Below are positions 43,302 through 53,385 of a DNA stretch of 64,000 nucleotides, piece after piece. Position 1 is the stretch's first letter; every line of letters starts with the position of its first letter. Both the position numbers and the translations under genes were made by a program. The notes under the pieces are model-generated. The model had not been told where the DNA came from and ran no database searches. It saw only the letters and a program-made list of their open reading frames with translations. Origin of the DNA: Actinopolymorpha sp. NPDC004070 (GTDB lineage: Bacteria; Actinomycetota; Actinomycetes; Propionibacteriales; Actinopolymorphaceae); NCBI RefSeq assembly GCF_040610475.1, contig NZ_JBEXMJ010000009.1, positions 248,001-312,000 on the forward strand, written 5' to 3'.

Positions 43302-43967
43302 TCACATCCCGAGGAAGCTCACTGTTTCTGCGATGTCCGCCCGCATTGTGCGCAGCTGCGGCACGCCTTCCATCTCGAAACACACCGAGACACCGCAGAA
43401 CAGCACGAGGCCGTCACCGGCCCCGACTATCTCGCTGACGGTCTTGCGATACATCGTCCACATCACCTGTGGACAGCTGTGCAACCCTTCCGCCCTCAGC
43501 AGCAGCATGATCGTCTGTAGGTACATCCCCGCGTCCCCCCACTGACCGGGCCCCATCGACCGGTCGAGGTAGCAGAACAGCACGACCGGTGCGCCGAACG
43601 CCTCTGAGTTCAAGGCGGCGATCTTCATGGGCCTGTCGGGATCGTCGCGGGCGATCCCCAGCGCTTTGTACCTCTGGGCGGCCGCAGAGGAAAAACGGTC
43701 CAGGTATGGCGAGGTCATTTCGGCCGGGTACATCGGATACTCTCGCTCATCGCCCGGGTCTCCCGCTAGTGCCCGAGCGGTCGCGCGCCTCTTCAGTTGG
43801 GCCAAGGGCTTGCCGGTCACGACATACACATGCCATGGCTGAAGGTTTCCACTCGAAGGCGCGCGCGATGCTGCGTCCAGTACTCGTTCGAGTACCTCCT
43901 TGCGTACCGGCTCATCGCTGAATGCCCGCACGGCCCGGCGACTGTTCACAGCTTCATACACATCCAC
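43302..43967 (-). CDS. Nitroreductase family protein
   Basis: This 221-residue flavoprotein has the FMN-binding start VNSRRAVRAFSDEPV, the ASRAPSSGNLQPWHVYVVTG block, and late PQVMWTMYRKTVSEIVGAGD. It probably reduces nitro compounds or quinones with NAD(P)H as a homodimer. The C-terminal sequence is complete (DIAETVSFLGM). The start at 43967 has no strong ribosome-binding site. Confidence 0.88.
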   Translation of the reverse strand: MDVYEAVNSRRAVRAFSDEPVRKEVLERVLDAASRAPSSGNLQPWHVYVVTGKPLAQLKRRATARALAGDPGDEREYPMYPAEMTSPYLDRFSSAAAQRYKALGIARDDPDRPMKIAALNSEAFGAPVVLFCYLDRSMGPGQWGDAGMYLQTIMLLLRAEGLHSCPQVMWTMYRKTVSEIVGAGDGLVLFCGVSVCFEMEGVPQLRTMRADIAETVSFLGM

Positions 43968-44619
43968 GTTCTCGTCCTCTCACCAACGACAACCATGTCT
44001 TTACCGTCGTCGGTGCCGGCGACGTGCAACGGGGTCGCGTTCGTTGAGGTGCCGGGCGAACCGGCGTCGGTACGCGCGGGCGAGCGTACCGCTCGACATC
44101 GCGGACGGAACCGTGACGGGAGCGGGCCAGCACAAACAACGTGCCGATATGCCGGTTGACCTGCTCGTTGACCTGTCGCTGTTCCTCACCAGCAGGCTGG
44201 CGTAGCTGCCGAGCTGCGCCGGGGCTCAGTACGTCCCAGTGGTCGCCAGCAAGTTCGGGATGACCGGACGGCAGCGGCACGGTAGTGGGCGCCAATGGCG
44301 TTGGCGGGACCGACAAACGACGGCGAGACGTCTACCCCGCTTGGGAAAGTTGTTACTCAGGCGGCCCTGACGTCGGACTTCGTGTGTCCGCGTCCGGCCG
44401 CACGTCAGTCGTCGCTCCGGCAGCCGCGCAGGGAGTCGATGGGGAGGCAGTGCTCAACGTTCGATCGACTGGATGACCGTTGACGGCTTGCCGGTGAACG
44501 TTGCCGCGCCAGTCGGATAATTCATCGGTCGACGTGTTCCGCTCCCAGTATCCGGTCGCTACCGTTTCCTCGAATGCGCGAAGGACTTCGTTCGCGCCAC
44601 ACGTGGGAGGGAACGACAC
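43968..44619. other. Gap, degenerate sequence
   Basis: About 650 bases. A minus-strand stretch near 44150-44316 reads HPELAGDHWDVLSPGAARQL then splits between two frames, so a decayed protein gene is possible. I recognise no family. Otherwise only the ribosome-binding site GGGAGGGAA of the next gene is visible. Confidence 0.35.
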
Positions 44620-46443
44620 GTGGCAGACAGGGGCTTCTCGCGTCGAGGAATGTTGGGAATGGGACTCGGGCTGGGTGTCACTGCGGCCGTGGGTTCCACA
44701 ACCACCCCGGCCGCGTTCGCCGACGAGGCGGTGACGGGGGTAACGAGCAACCGTGCGGTGAGCATGGTGCTGCACACGCACTCCTGTTTCAGCGAGGGCG
44801 GCAGCTGGGCCGCCGGTGGGGGCGGTGCGAGCATGATGGCCCAGCTCGAACAGGCCGTCCGAAACGACATCGATGTGGTCTGGTGGACCGACCACGACTG
44901 GCGGATGGAGGCGTACGGCTACTACGACGGCATCGCGTTCGACGGCACCGACGAGAACGGTGGCCTGCAGTGGTTCGTGCAGAACGACGGCGCAGTCACT
45001 GATGCCGAGCACGCCTTCGTCGACGACCCGCACAGCCCGAACGAGCCCGGCAAGGCGCTGCGCGTCAGCGCGTCCGGACCGCAGGCCGAGTGGGGGGCCT
45101 CGTTCCTGTGGGCGAAGGCTGGCAACAGCTTCTATTCGACCAACCTGTCCGACACCACCTTCACCGTCGACGTACTCGGCGAACGGATCGGGCCCGACGC
45201 CGAACTCGTCGTTCAGCTGGAGACGTCCTACCGTCCTGCAACGGCCGGCCGGCCCGCGGGTGTCTACGTGCTGGAGTACCGGCTCGCGGCCACGGCCGGC
45301 CGCAGCCTGGCCGACCCACTGATCGGGGTCGTGGCGGTCAAGTCCGACGGAGGCTGGCAGCGGCTGACCATGCACCCCGTCGACGACATCCGGGCGTTCT
45401 GGCCGGACCTCGTGGCCGAGGACTCCGGGCTCGCACGGAGTCGGTTCGGCGTACGGGCGCGCAACGGCGCCACCGCGTCCGGCGTGTTCGACCGCCTGCG
45501 CATCGACCGTACGCGTGACCCGCTGCACTGGCCAATTCGCACCCAGCGCGACCTGATGCGGCAACTGCGCAGCACGTACCCGGGCGTGACCCAGCTTCTG
45601 TCCGCCGAGGTGTCGATGGTGCGTCACATGAACGTGTTCATGGAGGACTTCGAGCTCTACCCGTACCCGACGAGGGGAAAGGCGCCCGTCCTCGACAACT
45701 CGGTCGAGGCAGCCGAGGCGATGGTGGCCTGGTACCACGAGCGGGGAGCGCTCGTGCAGTACAACCACCCGCCCATCAACCCCGCCGAGTTGGTCGCCAG
45801 CCGCGCCCTGGGAGCCGACCTCATCGAGGTCGCCAACGCCGACGGCGATTTCACGGTGATCCGAGACCGGATCGACCAGTACGACGTGGCCGCCCGGAAC
45901 GCGATCTTCCTGACCGCGACCAGTCAGGTCGACGACCACGGAGGCCGCGACTGGCAGGAAAAGCCCCACCTCTACACCACCGCGGTGTGGGCGGGGTCGC
46001 GTCAGGCACGGGAGCTCCTCACCGCGCTGCCGGCGGCCAGGCATGGTGGTACCACCAGCGACTGTGGCCGACCGGGCAGCTCGACCTGGCGGTGGGTGGT
46101 CGGCGGGCGATGGGTCGGGTCGTACGGACCCCGGCGACTCGCGTCCCGGTCGACATCGTGGCGAACAACCTGCCGGAGAACGCGACAGTGCAGGTCGTGG
46201 TGGGGGAGTGTGATCGCACCGCCCCGCGACGCCCGCGGTCACCCGGCACACCTACCCTGTCTCGGCGTTCGCTTCAGGTCGGCTGAGGTTCCAGTTGGAC
46301 CGGGAGAACGGGCGTTACCTACGTGTGGAGGTCCGCGACGCCGAGGACGTGCTTCTGGGCTTCGGCAATCCGGTCTGGCTGCTCTCACCACGCGACGACG
46401 TGGAAGTGCCGCGCGCCCGCCGACTCTCCTACGCCGGCCGCTG
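44620..46443 (+). pseudogene. CehA/McbA-type PHP metallohydrolase, two frameshifts
   Basis: A Tat-exported metallohydrolase of about 605 residues. The signal has FSRRGMLGMGLGLGV. PHP-type metal motifs are MVLHTHSCFSEGG and DVVWWTDHDWRME, with later NHP (VQYNHPPINPAE). Frame 1 holds to about 46030 (AARELLTAL). The family sequence then continues in frame 3 (AWWYHQRLWPTGQLDLAVGG, PENATVQVVVGECDR), and from about 46222 in frame 2 (GRLRFQLDRENGRYLRVEVR, ending LSYAGR). Each jump fits loss of one base. Either the C-terminal domain is inactivated or the assembly has two errors. Confidence 0.75.
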
Positions 46444-46610
46444 ACCCTGAAGCTGACCCACACCGGCGGTATCTGCTCGCCGGGCACCCCGCCATGAACC
46501 AGAACGGTGGAGTCGACGGTCAACGCGCTGACGAGCTTCACCTGCCCATCCACCCGAGGTATCTTCACCGGCAAGGGTGCCTGCTCTGATTGACGGAAGG
46601 AGCGATACCC

Positions 46611-46980
46611 GTGACGAACCGTTGGAGCGGCGTCACCCGTGGACTGCATTGACCCGCGCCGAGTGGCGCGGTTCTGGAGTGAACTGCTCGGCCGCGAGGA
46701 AGGTTCGTCCGAGCCTGGATGGGTCTACCTCGGAGGCCGCGACGACCTATTGCCGAGGCTGGTGTTCCAGCCGGTGTCCGAGCCCAAAGTGGGCAAGACC
46801 AGGATCCACCTGGATATCGTGGTCGACGACATCGCAGTGGGCATCGAGGAGGTCATCTCTCTCGGTGGTTCTTTCACACGCGAGCGCCACGACTACGACG
46901 AAGGTGTCGCCGTGGTCCTGACTGGCCCGGACGGCAACGAGTTCTGCCTGTGCCAGTACTACTCGAGCCAGAGCGCATGA
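46611..46980 (+). pseudogene. Glyoxalase/VOC-family protein with N-terminal frameshift
   Basis: The intact part (from 46639) reads IDPRRVARFWSELLGREEGS, IHLDIVVDDIAVGIEEVISL and LTGPDGNEFCLCQYY, a complete VOC βαβββ protein of 113 residues. The best start signal is GGAAGGAGCG with GTG at 46611, giving MTNRWSGVT, but one extra base near 46636 puts it out of frame. Restoring it would give the usual N-terminus. The GTG at 46639 might rescue expression, with poor initiation context. Confidence 0.6.
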
Positions 46981-47004
46981 GACGTATTCGAACGGAGGAC
47001 ACTG

Positions 47005-47691
47005 ATGCACGTCTCCTCACCCGGGACCACATTCACCTGTCCGGTGCTGGAAGGACGTCTCGTACGTCTGGAACCGCTCGGACATCATCACGCCGGCGAC
47101 CTTGCCCGGGCAGGTGAGGAGGACCGGCGTCCGTACGCATTCACCTGGGTGCCCACCGCCGGCGAGGTCAAGGCATACATCGACGCCCAGCTTGCCCGGG
47201 CGGCCGCCGGGAAGCTTGCGCCGTACGCCGTGATGGAGCAGACCTCCGGACGCGCGGTCGGCGCCACGGCGTACTGGGATCCACGGCCATGGCCCGACGG
47301 GGGAGGACTGTGCGCGGTCGAGGTGGGGTTCACCTGGCTGGCCGCGTCGGCGCAGGGCCGCGGCATCAACACCGAGGCGAAGCTGCTGCTGTTCGACCAC
47401 GCGTTCACCGAATTCGGTGTCGCCCGGGTCGACCTGAAGACCGACGCACGCAACATCCGCTCCCGCGCGGCGATCGAGAGCGTCGGCGCAAGCTTCGAGG
47501 GCGTACTGCGCCGGTGGTCGCGGTCGTGGGCTCCTGGTGAGGAAGGGCTGCTGCGGGACTCAGCGATGTACTCCATCGTGGCCGACGAATGGCCAGAAGC
47601 GCGTGCTCGGCTGCTCGAACGTCTGGCCAGGCACCTGCCGCCGGGCAGCCGTTCCTTCCGGCTGGGGGCGGGAGCCTCACCGGACAGGTGA
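47005..47691 (+). CDS. GNAT-family N-acetyltransferase (RimJ/RimL-like)
   Basis: This 228-residue protein has the RimJ/RimL-type start [20 protein letters not shown], the acetyl-CoA loop region [20 protein letters not shown], and the [20 protein letters not shown] block followed by [11 protein letters not shown]. It acetylates an amino group of a protein or small molecule; the target is unknown. ATG at 47005 follows CGGAGGACACTG. Confidence 0.88.
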   Translation: MHVSSPGTTFTCPVLEGRLVRLEPLGHHHAGDLARAGEEDRRPYAFTWVPTAGEVKAYIDAQLARAAAGKLAPYAVMEQTSGRAVGATAYWDPRPWPDGGGLCAVEVGFTWLAASAQGRGINTEAKLLLFDHAFTEFGVARVDLKTDARNIRSRAAIESVGASFEGVLRRWSRSWAPGEEGLLRDSAMYSIVADEWPEARARLLERLARHLPPGSRSFRLGAGASPDR

Positions 47692-47694
47692 GGT

Positions 47695-47900
47695 GACTCC
47701 GCTGGGCGGTGCGCTGCCCACGCGTGCGGTCGGGGGTTTCTGCATCGTCGGCGGCCGGCGGCCGGCGGATCAGGCCAGGCATCCTGTACCGCAGCTCGGC
47801 GTTGTCGTACCTGTCCGACCAGGATCGCGACCACGCTGGAGCGCCTGCAGATCCGTACGGTCATCGACCTTCGCGGGCCCGGATGGGCGCCAAGATCTCC
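47695..47900 (+). pseudogene. Tyrosine-protein phosphatase, N-terminal remnant
   Basis: Pieces in three frames resemble the front of actinomycete tyrosine phosphatases: LGGALPTRA, then RRIRPGILYRSSALSYLSDQ, then LERLQIRTVIDLRGPDG. The catalytic CX5R segment is absent. It is a short decayed fragment. Confidence 0.55.
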
Positions 47901-48000
47901 CTGCTGGACGCCTGGCGTGGTGCACGGCACGGCGCCTCTCCGGCTGCGGTGGAGGCCGGCGCGTAGCGCCGACCCACCCCTGCTGTCCACAGACAAAGTA

Positions 48001-48027
48001 GGGGCCCCGCGACTGTCGCGGGGCCCC
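48001..48027 (-). terminator. Strong hairpin terminator
   Basis: A perfect 12-bp stem with a 3-nt loop: GGGGCCCCGCGA-CTG-TCGCGGGGCCCC. It lies 44 nt beyond the stop of the minus-strand binding-protein gene and is followed on that strand by TACTTTGTC. It may act in both directions. Confidence 0.8.
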
Positions 48028-48070
48028 CATTCACTCACTGTCCGGCTCTCCGGACCGGGCGACTCCGCCC

Positions 48071-49915
48071 TCACGAGTTCTTCGGGCGGATCTTCCCCTG
48101 GAACATCAGCATGGTCACGAAGTTGTCCGCGTACGGCGAGTTCTTGAGGATCGGGTCGTCGTCGGCCGGGAAGCCTTCGATGTGGTCCTCGAGCGCCGCG
48201 TTGTTGCCGTAGCGCTCGTACAAAGGCACGATCGGCAACAGCTCGTTGAACGCCACGGCGGCAGTCGCCACGTTCTTTTTCTGAGCTTCCTGGTCGAGAC
48301 CTTCACCGGCGTTCGTGACGGCCTTCTCCAGGTCGACCTTCCCGAGCGTGTCGGTGTCCTGCTTGAGCGGGAAGTCCATCCCCTTGCCGCCCTGGTTCGC
48401 CGCGACCGGGATGTTGTGGGTGAACAGGTCCGCGACGAAGGCGAAGTGGGGGTGCGGACTGCTCGAGGATCCCCAGCCCTGGATCGCCAGCTGGAAGTTC
48501 CCCTTGTCGACGTCGATCGGCTGCTGGGTGAACGTCACCCCTCTGCCGGTCACGCCGAGCCCGAAGTCCGACAACTGCTGGGCCACGTTGGCGCCTGTGG
48601 CGGACCAGTCGGCGTACTCCGAGGGGAAGGTGAGGTCGTACTTGGCCGGAGTCCCGTCGGGCTTCATCCACGACTTGCCCTGCTTCTTCCAGCCGGCCTG
48701 GGTGAGCAGGTCGGTGGCCTTCTTCTCGTCGTATTCGTAGTGGTTGAGCTTGCCCTGGTCCTCCGAGCTCAGCCAGTCCGGTACCTGGATGTCGGAGAAG
48801 CCCGCCATGAACTTCACCGCGACGCCGGAGTCGGAGAGGGAAACCTTGCCCACCTCGTCCCGCTTGATCGCGTGGGCGAACGCCCGGCGGACCCGGACGT
48901 CCTTGAACTCGGGCTGCTTGCCCATGTTGAAGAAGATCGCCGGACCGGAATAGACCGGGGGCCGCAGGATCCGGATGCCCTTCGCGATGAACTGCTTCTC
49001 GGTGGCGACCGGGAAGCCGTGCGTGGCGTACTCGACCTTCTTGGCCAGGACCAGGGGTGTGATGGTCGGAGTCTCGCCGTTGTAGAGGGTGATCTTGTCG
49101 AACTTGACCTTGTCCGCCGCCCAGCCCTTCTTGTTCTTGACCAGGGTGAGCTGCGCGTTGGTGATGCTGTTGTAGTCGTAGGTGAACGGACCGTTGGTGA
49201 CGACCTCGTTCTGCGGGTTCTTGGGCCGCCAGGCCTGGAGGTCCTCGTTGAGCTTCTTGCCTTCGGGGCTGTCCAGGTCCTTGTCGGACGAGAACAGCTG
49301 CTCGGCCCGCTTGCTGAAGTCGCCGTAGGTCGCGGCGCTCAGGATGTTCGCGCGGACGATGTAACGCTCGACTACACTCGAGGGATTGTTCATCGTGAAG
49401 ACGACCGTCTGGTCGTCCTTCGCCTCGACCTTGGAGAGGAACTGCCACTCGGTCTGGCGCATCACCCGCCGACACATGAACGTACTGATCACGTCCTGGC
49501 TGGTGACATCCTTGCCGTCGCTCCACTTGACGCCCTTGCGCAGGGTGTAGGTGAAGGTCTTGGCCACCTCGTCGAAGCCCCACTTCTCGGCGAGCATCGG
49601 CTCCCACTTCTTCGCATCCCAGTAGTACATGCCACCGGGCAGGAAGATGAGGTCGAAGTAGGCGCCGGGGTTGATCGCGTCCGTGACGCCCGCCATCAGG
49701 TTGAAGTGGCCCTTCGGCGGCACCTGGTAGGGCCAGGCACCGTTGAAGACGGCCTCTCCGCCGCCACCGCCCCCTCCGCCGCCACCGCCACCGCCGTTGC
49801 CGCTGTGCTCGCCACAGGCTGCCAGCACGGCGGCCCCCGCGGCACCGAGGCCGAAGATCTCGAGCACCCGTCGCCGGGAGAGCTCGGGGCCGAACGGGCC
49901 TGGTGTTGCGTTCAT
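48071..49915 (-). CDS. Orphan family 5 ABC substrate-binding protein, Tat/lipoprotein
   Basis: This 614-residue solute-binding protein has an N-terminus SRRRVLEIFGLGAAGAAVLA, which combines a twin-arginine motif with a lipobox (LAAC). A run of about 13 glycines then forms a flexible linker before the family 5 fold (MLAEKWGFDEVAKTFTYTLR, FKDVRVRRAFAHAIKRDEVG). Proteins of this length and style bind oligopeptides or sugars. No permease or ATPase gene follows; a terminator does. It therefore must share a transporter encoded elsewhere. Confidence 0.88.
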   Translation of the reverse strand: MNATPGPFGPELSRRRVLEIFGLGAAGAAVLAACGEHSGNGGGGGGGGGGGGGEAVFNGAWPYQVPPKGHFNLMAGVTDAINPGAYFDLIFLPGGMYYWDAKKWEPMLAEKWGFDEVAKTFTYTLRKGVKWSDGKDVTSQDVISTFMCRRVMRQTEWQFLSKVEAKDDQTVVFTMNNPSSVVERYIVRANILSAATYGDFSKRAEQLFSSDKDLDSPEGKKLNEDLQAWRPKNPQNEVVTNGPFTYDYNSITNAQLTLVKNKKGWAADKVKFDKITLYNGETPTITPLVLAKKVEYATHGFPVATEKQFIAKGIRILRPPVYSGPAIFFNMGKQPEFKDVRVRRAFAHAIKRDEVGKVSLSDSGVAVKFMAGFSDIQVPDWLSSEDQGKLNHYEYDEKKATDLLTQAGWKKQGKSWMKPDGTPAKYDLTFPSEYADWSATGANVAQQLSDFGLGVTGRGVTFTQQPIDVDKGNFQLAIQGWGSSSSPHPHFAFVADLFTHNIPVAANQGGKGMDFPLKQDTDTLGKVDLEKAVTNAGEGLDQEAQKKNVATAAVAFNELLPIVPLYERYGNNAALEDHIEGFPADDDPILKNSPYADNFVTMLMFQGKIRPKNS

Positions 49916-49948
49916 CAGTTCCTCCCATCAATCAAGTGATCAATGCCG

Positions 49949-49971
49949 CGCTAGGAGGGTTCTGCCTAGCG
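49949..49971. promoter_or_regulatory. Inverted repeat upstream of orphan binding protein
   Basis: CGCTAGG-N9-CCTAGCG, a perfect 7-bp inverted repeat with the same 9-nt spacer as the sulfur-island palindromes but with arms in the opposite order. It lies 33 nt before the start of the binding-protein gene. It could be an operator or a small 5'-UTR hairpin. Confidence 0.45.
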
Positions 49972-50204
49972 ACTCTTCAGACGTACTAGAACGAGGACCC
50001 GACGACACACGCGCACACTGCGCAGCAGAGCCGTCACTTATCCATACAGAGATGCGGGTTCACCGATGTGCTCCCCGTACGGATTCGCACCGGGAACGTT
50101 TGATGACCGGGAACGTATACCTTCACCGGGGTCGAGCGGAACCGTATGGCGACAACTTGTAACCTGAATTGTTGCGAAATCTGCGCAGTCCCGGCCATGT
50201 CCAC
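49972..50204. other. Upstream gap of the orphan binding protein
   Basis: Between the inverted repeat and the IS3 remnant. It must hold the promoter of the leftward binding-protein gene. No gene is seen. Confidence 0.35.
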
Positions 50205-50460
50205 CCGGATTCGCGCAGCGGCTCGCGGCTTATGTGGCCCCCCCAGGCACCGGACCTGGTCAACCGGCAGTTCGGCGCCCAGGCTCCGAACACGTTGTTC
50301 GTGGCGGGTTTCACCTACGTCCTCCTGATCGGCGGCTTCGTCTACACGGCTTTCGTCGTCGATGCGTTCGCCGGGGTGATCGGCGGTTGGAAATCTCGAC
50401 GTCCAAGCGGTCCGCGGTCATCGAACGGTCCATCGCCACGGCCCGCGCGCTACGGCGAAG
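50205..50460 (+). pseudogene. IS3-family transposase (OrfB) remnant
   Basis: PDLVNRQFGAQAPNTLFVAG, FTYVLLIGGFVYTAFVVDAF and AGVIGGW match the integrase core of IS3-type transposases (the first catalytic Asp in the D-FTY region, here replaced by Gly: VAGFTY instead of VADFTY). After a frameshift STSKRSAVIERSIATARALR continues the homology. No ends are visible. Confidence 0.7.
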
Positions 50461-50500
50461 GCAGAGTAATCCCCCTGAAAAATATGGCGATCCACCACTC

Positions 50501-50541
50501 GGACGCCGGACGCCGGACGCCGGACGCCGGATGCCGGACGT
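50501..50541. repeat. 7-bp tandem repeat
   Basis: GGACGCC repeated about five times, the last units with single changes (GGATGCC, GGACGTC). It lies between transposase and integrase remnants and shows no coding role. The following stretch to 50800 holds no gene I can name. Confidence 0.6.
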
Positions 50542-50800
50542 CCGGACTTTCCGCGTCTGAGTCGGCGGCGGTGTCCTTCGGATTCGGCGAACGCTTTGGT
50601 GGTCGGGAGGGTCATCGCCGGATGTGCAGGCACGGGTGCGGGCCATGCGACGGTAGGAGACTGCCGGGAGCCGGCGCTGGTCCGTCAGCTCTGGGATGAG
50701 GACGGCGAGGACGGGGCCGGTTCACAACCAGATCGGGGACGTGGCAACCCCGTGACCCGACCGAATACGCCTGGGTGGAGGAGCAGAAGGCGACGGCAGC

Positions 50801-51390
50801 ATGAGTGTGGAGAAGCGCGGCGACCGGTGGCGGGCCAGCTACCGCGGTCCGGACGGGCGGGAGCGTACCAAGAGCTTCCGCCGCAAGGTCCACGCCCGGC
50901 GCTGGTTCGCTGATCAGCAGGTCGGGATGTCACGCGGCGAGTGGATCGACCCGGCGGCGCTGCGCGTGGACTTCGGGACCGTCGCGACGGAGTGGCTGGA
51001 CACGACGCTGCACCTGGATGTACATGTTCTCGGCGGTGTGCCAGTACGCGGTTCGCGGTCGGCGGCTACTGGTCGGTCCCGTGACGGGCCTCAAGTTGCC
51101 GAAGCCTGTGCCGGCGGGGGAGCGGATGTTCCTGACGCACGAGGAGGTGGGGAAGCTCGCCGCGGCCGCCGGCTCGTACGCGTTGTTCATCCAGACGTTG
51201 GCTTACACCGGCCTTCGCTGGGGTGAGGCAACAGCGCTGCGGGTCCGCGACGTCGATCTGGAGCGCCAGCGCCTGGAGGTGCGGCGGGCTTTCGTCGACA
51301 TCGCGGGCAAGCTCGACAGCCGGCAGGTTGCTCCGGCCATAACTCACCGCCGGTACCCCCTCGGCATCGGCCGAATGCGTCAAGCATCCG
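50801..51390 (+). pseudogene. Tyrosine recombinase (phage-type integrase) remnant
   Basis: The front is a typical actinomycete integrase (MSVEKRGDRWRASYRGPDGR, KSFRRKVHARRWFADQQ, FGTVATEWLDTTLHL). An internal deletion plus frame change near 51015 leads to VGPVTGLKLPKPVPAGERMF and LAYTGLRWGEATALRVRDVD, which contains the first catalytic Arg. The C-terminal catalytic His-X-X-Arg and Tyr are missing. It is inactive. Confidence 0.75.
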
Positions 51391-51637
51391 GCTTCCGGCG
51401 CAGGAGGCGTTCATCTCGGGGACTCCACGGCGCCGTGAACATACCCCGCATGTAGGCGTCAGCCAACTCAGTCTGTCCGGACAGCACGCGGCTGGCCGTG
51501 GTGCGGGGTGCCTGGGGCCCGCGCTAGCGGCCCGCCTCGGCTTCGTTCGTCATGGGAGTGCCGCCCTGGTGGCGATCGTCCCTGTCGCAACAGTCGATCC
51601 GACGTCGCCGACATCCCTCGCTCGGGGTGCTGCGCCG

Positions 51638-51745
51638 ACGCACCGTCTACAACACCCTCACCAGCAGCTTTACCACCAAGATCACCCTCACCAGCCCCTT
51701 GGCGAGCACTGACAGACGGCGTTTCGCACCCCCGTCCCGCACCCC
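51638..51745. repeat. Dispersed repeat, copy R2
   Basis: About 105 bases closely similar to 63876-63993, in the same orientation: shared CCCTCACCAGCAGCTTTACC, CTTGGCGAGCACTGACAGAC and TTTCGCACCCC-GTCCCGCACC. A weaker copy is at 34355. R2 and R3 bracket a 12-kb block. The 250 bases to the left contain no gene. Confidence 0.75.
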
Positions 51746-51880
51746 GATCAGGGCTTGACATCGGGGCGCGGGTGCGATGTAGAAGCCGGAGAGACGAGAG
51801 CCGGCAGCCTGGCATACCAATGCATGGTGCTCGTCGAGCAGGGTGCGGGTCTGGGCGACGCCCGCCATCGAGCCGTTCAC

Positions 51881-52828
51881 CTACTTCGAGCGATCGGGCA
51901 CGTTCAATTGAACCTCCGTACCGCCATGGGGGCCCGGGCCGACGGCGAGATCGGCGGCGATCAGGAGGGCGCGTTCGCGCATGCCGGCAAGGCCGGTGCC
52001 GACAAGTGCGCTGCCGATGCCGCACCCATCGTCACGAATCCGCAACTCAATACCATCGGCGTGCCGGCCTAGCACGATGTCTGCATTCTTCGCCCGGGCA
52101 TGACGCGCGACATTTGTGAGCCCTTCTTGGGCTACCCGATATATGACCAGTTCGGTCTCGTGATCGAGCTGAGGGAGTTCAGTGTCGAGTTGGCAGTGCA
52201 CAGTCACCCCACCGTCGGTGGAGAACTCGTCGGCGAGCGACCTGAGAGCCCTGACCAGGCCGAGGGTCTCCAGATCGCCAGGGCGGAGCCGGCGGGCGAT
52301 CCTGCGGACCTCATCGTGACTGCCGCGGGTCATTTCCTGGATGTGCGCCATGTCCGTGTGCATGCACTGGGGCGCCTTGTTGGAGACACGTTCGAGTTGG
52401 AGGAGAACTGCGGTGAGGGTCTGTCCTACTTCGTCGTGAAGCTCCAGTGCGATGCGTCTCCGCTCGCCCTCCTGGGCCGAGAGGGCTTGTGCCGCGCTGT
52501 TTCTCCGCTCGGCTTCCAACCGGTCGAGCATGGTGTTGAAGTTTCTGATCAGATCGGCCACGATGCCGTTCCCACTGATGGTCAGACGGGTGCCGGGGCG
52601 TGTCAGGTCGATCGTCATCATTAGACGGGTAAGGCGTCGCAGCGGAGCGAGGCCGAGCCGCAGCAGGGCGGCATTCGCGACGAGCATGGCAGCGAGGCCT
52701 GCGGCGAGGATCAACGCCTCGGTAAGTATCAACGGCGTGGAAACGGTCAAAGGCGTAAGCAGGAGTACAGTCGTCGCCGCGGCCAACACTGCGGCGTTGA
52801 GCAGGAAAATCCTCCAGAACAGCGACAC
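51881..52828 (-). CDS. NarL-family membrane histidine kinase, orphan
   Basis: This 315-residue kinase has two N-terminal helices (IFLLNAAVLAAATTVLLL; LTEALILAAGLAAMLVANAA), a HAMP-like linker, an H-box RRRIALELHDEVGQTLTAVL with the phospho-His in LHDE, and an ATPase domain (YRVAQEGLTNVARHARA; IRDDGCGIGSALVGTGLAGM). It has almost no extracytoplasmic sensor. GTG at 52828 follows GGAGG at 7 nt; upstream residues in the longer frame look random. No response regulator gene is nearby. Confidence 0.87.
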   Translation of the reverse strand: MSLFWRIFLLNAAVLAAATTVLLLTPLTVSTPLILTEALILAAGLAAMLVANAALLRLGLAPLRRLTRLMMTIDLTRPGTRLTISGNGIVADLIRNFNTMLDRLEAERRNSAAQALSAQEGERRRIALELHDEVGQTLTAVLLQLERVSNKAPQCMHTDMAHIQEMTRGSHDEVRRIARRLRPGDLETLGLVRALRSLADEFSTDGGVTVHCQLDTELPQLDHETELVIYRVAQEGLTNVARHARAKNADIVLGRHADGIELRIRDDGCGIGSALVGTGLAGMRERALLIAADLAVGPGPHGGTEVQLNVPDRSK

Positions 52829-53385
52829 GTGCCGGCCTCCTCCGACTGCTGGACTCTCCGGCCCTCCTGACGCCGGTACTCCTTCCGTTCTCCAGGTCCA
52901 GGCGGCCTGCTTCAGCGCGCTCAGCGCCCTGCGCGGCGCTTTCACGGGTTGTCGCACCGTACGCTGACCACCACGTCCCTGCTGACCATCTCGGCCCTCC
53001 GGTGCTTCGTCGATGACAACGCTAGACACGAGAGCCTGTCCAACCCGGTGCTGGACTACCCCCGTGAAGTGGTGCGACAAGCCCCCGGACAACAGGCCAT
53101 GGGCTCAACAACGGGGCCGCCGTTCACGCTAGTCCGCGCGTCGGCTTAGGGGGATCTGGCGCGGAACATCCAGCTAGGCCCGCAGCCGCACAGGGGACAG
53201 GCCTGCTCGGATAGGCGGCGTGCACCCCCCGCGAAGATCACGGGCCCTGAGGAATGGCCGGGTGCGAATTGGATTTTCAGAGCGAGTTTGGCACGCAGGT
53301 GTCGAAGCGAGCGGTCCGGGCCACCGGCCCGGTCGGCCACGAGGTCTGCGGTGAAGACATGCGCCAACAGCGCTGGGTGGCATGG
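52829..53385. other. Gap with no supported gene
   Basis: About 550 bases between the orphan kinase and the PRPP synthetase. A minus-strand end reading ACPLCGCGPSWMFRARSP near 53150-53215 is Cys-rich, but I cannot connect it to a start. The long plus-strand frame from 53254 is the complement of the PRPP synthetase gene. Confidence 0.35.

Noticed and set aside
48182..49939. 585-residue plus-strand frame opposite the binding protein
   Set aside because: Antisense frame lacking any domain. The minus-strand gene is a clear family 5 binding protein.
50501..50541. CRISPR-like repeat
   Set aside because: Units are 7 bp with no spacers; a simple tandem repeat.
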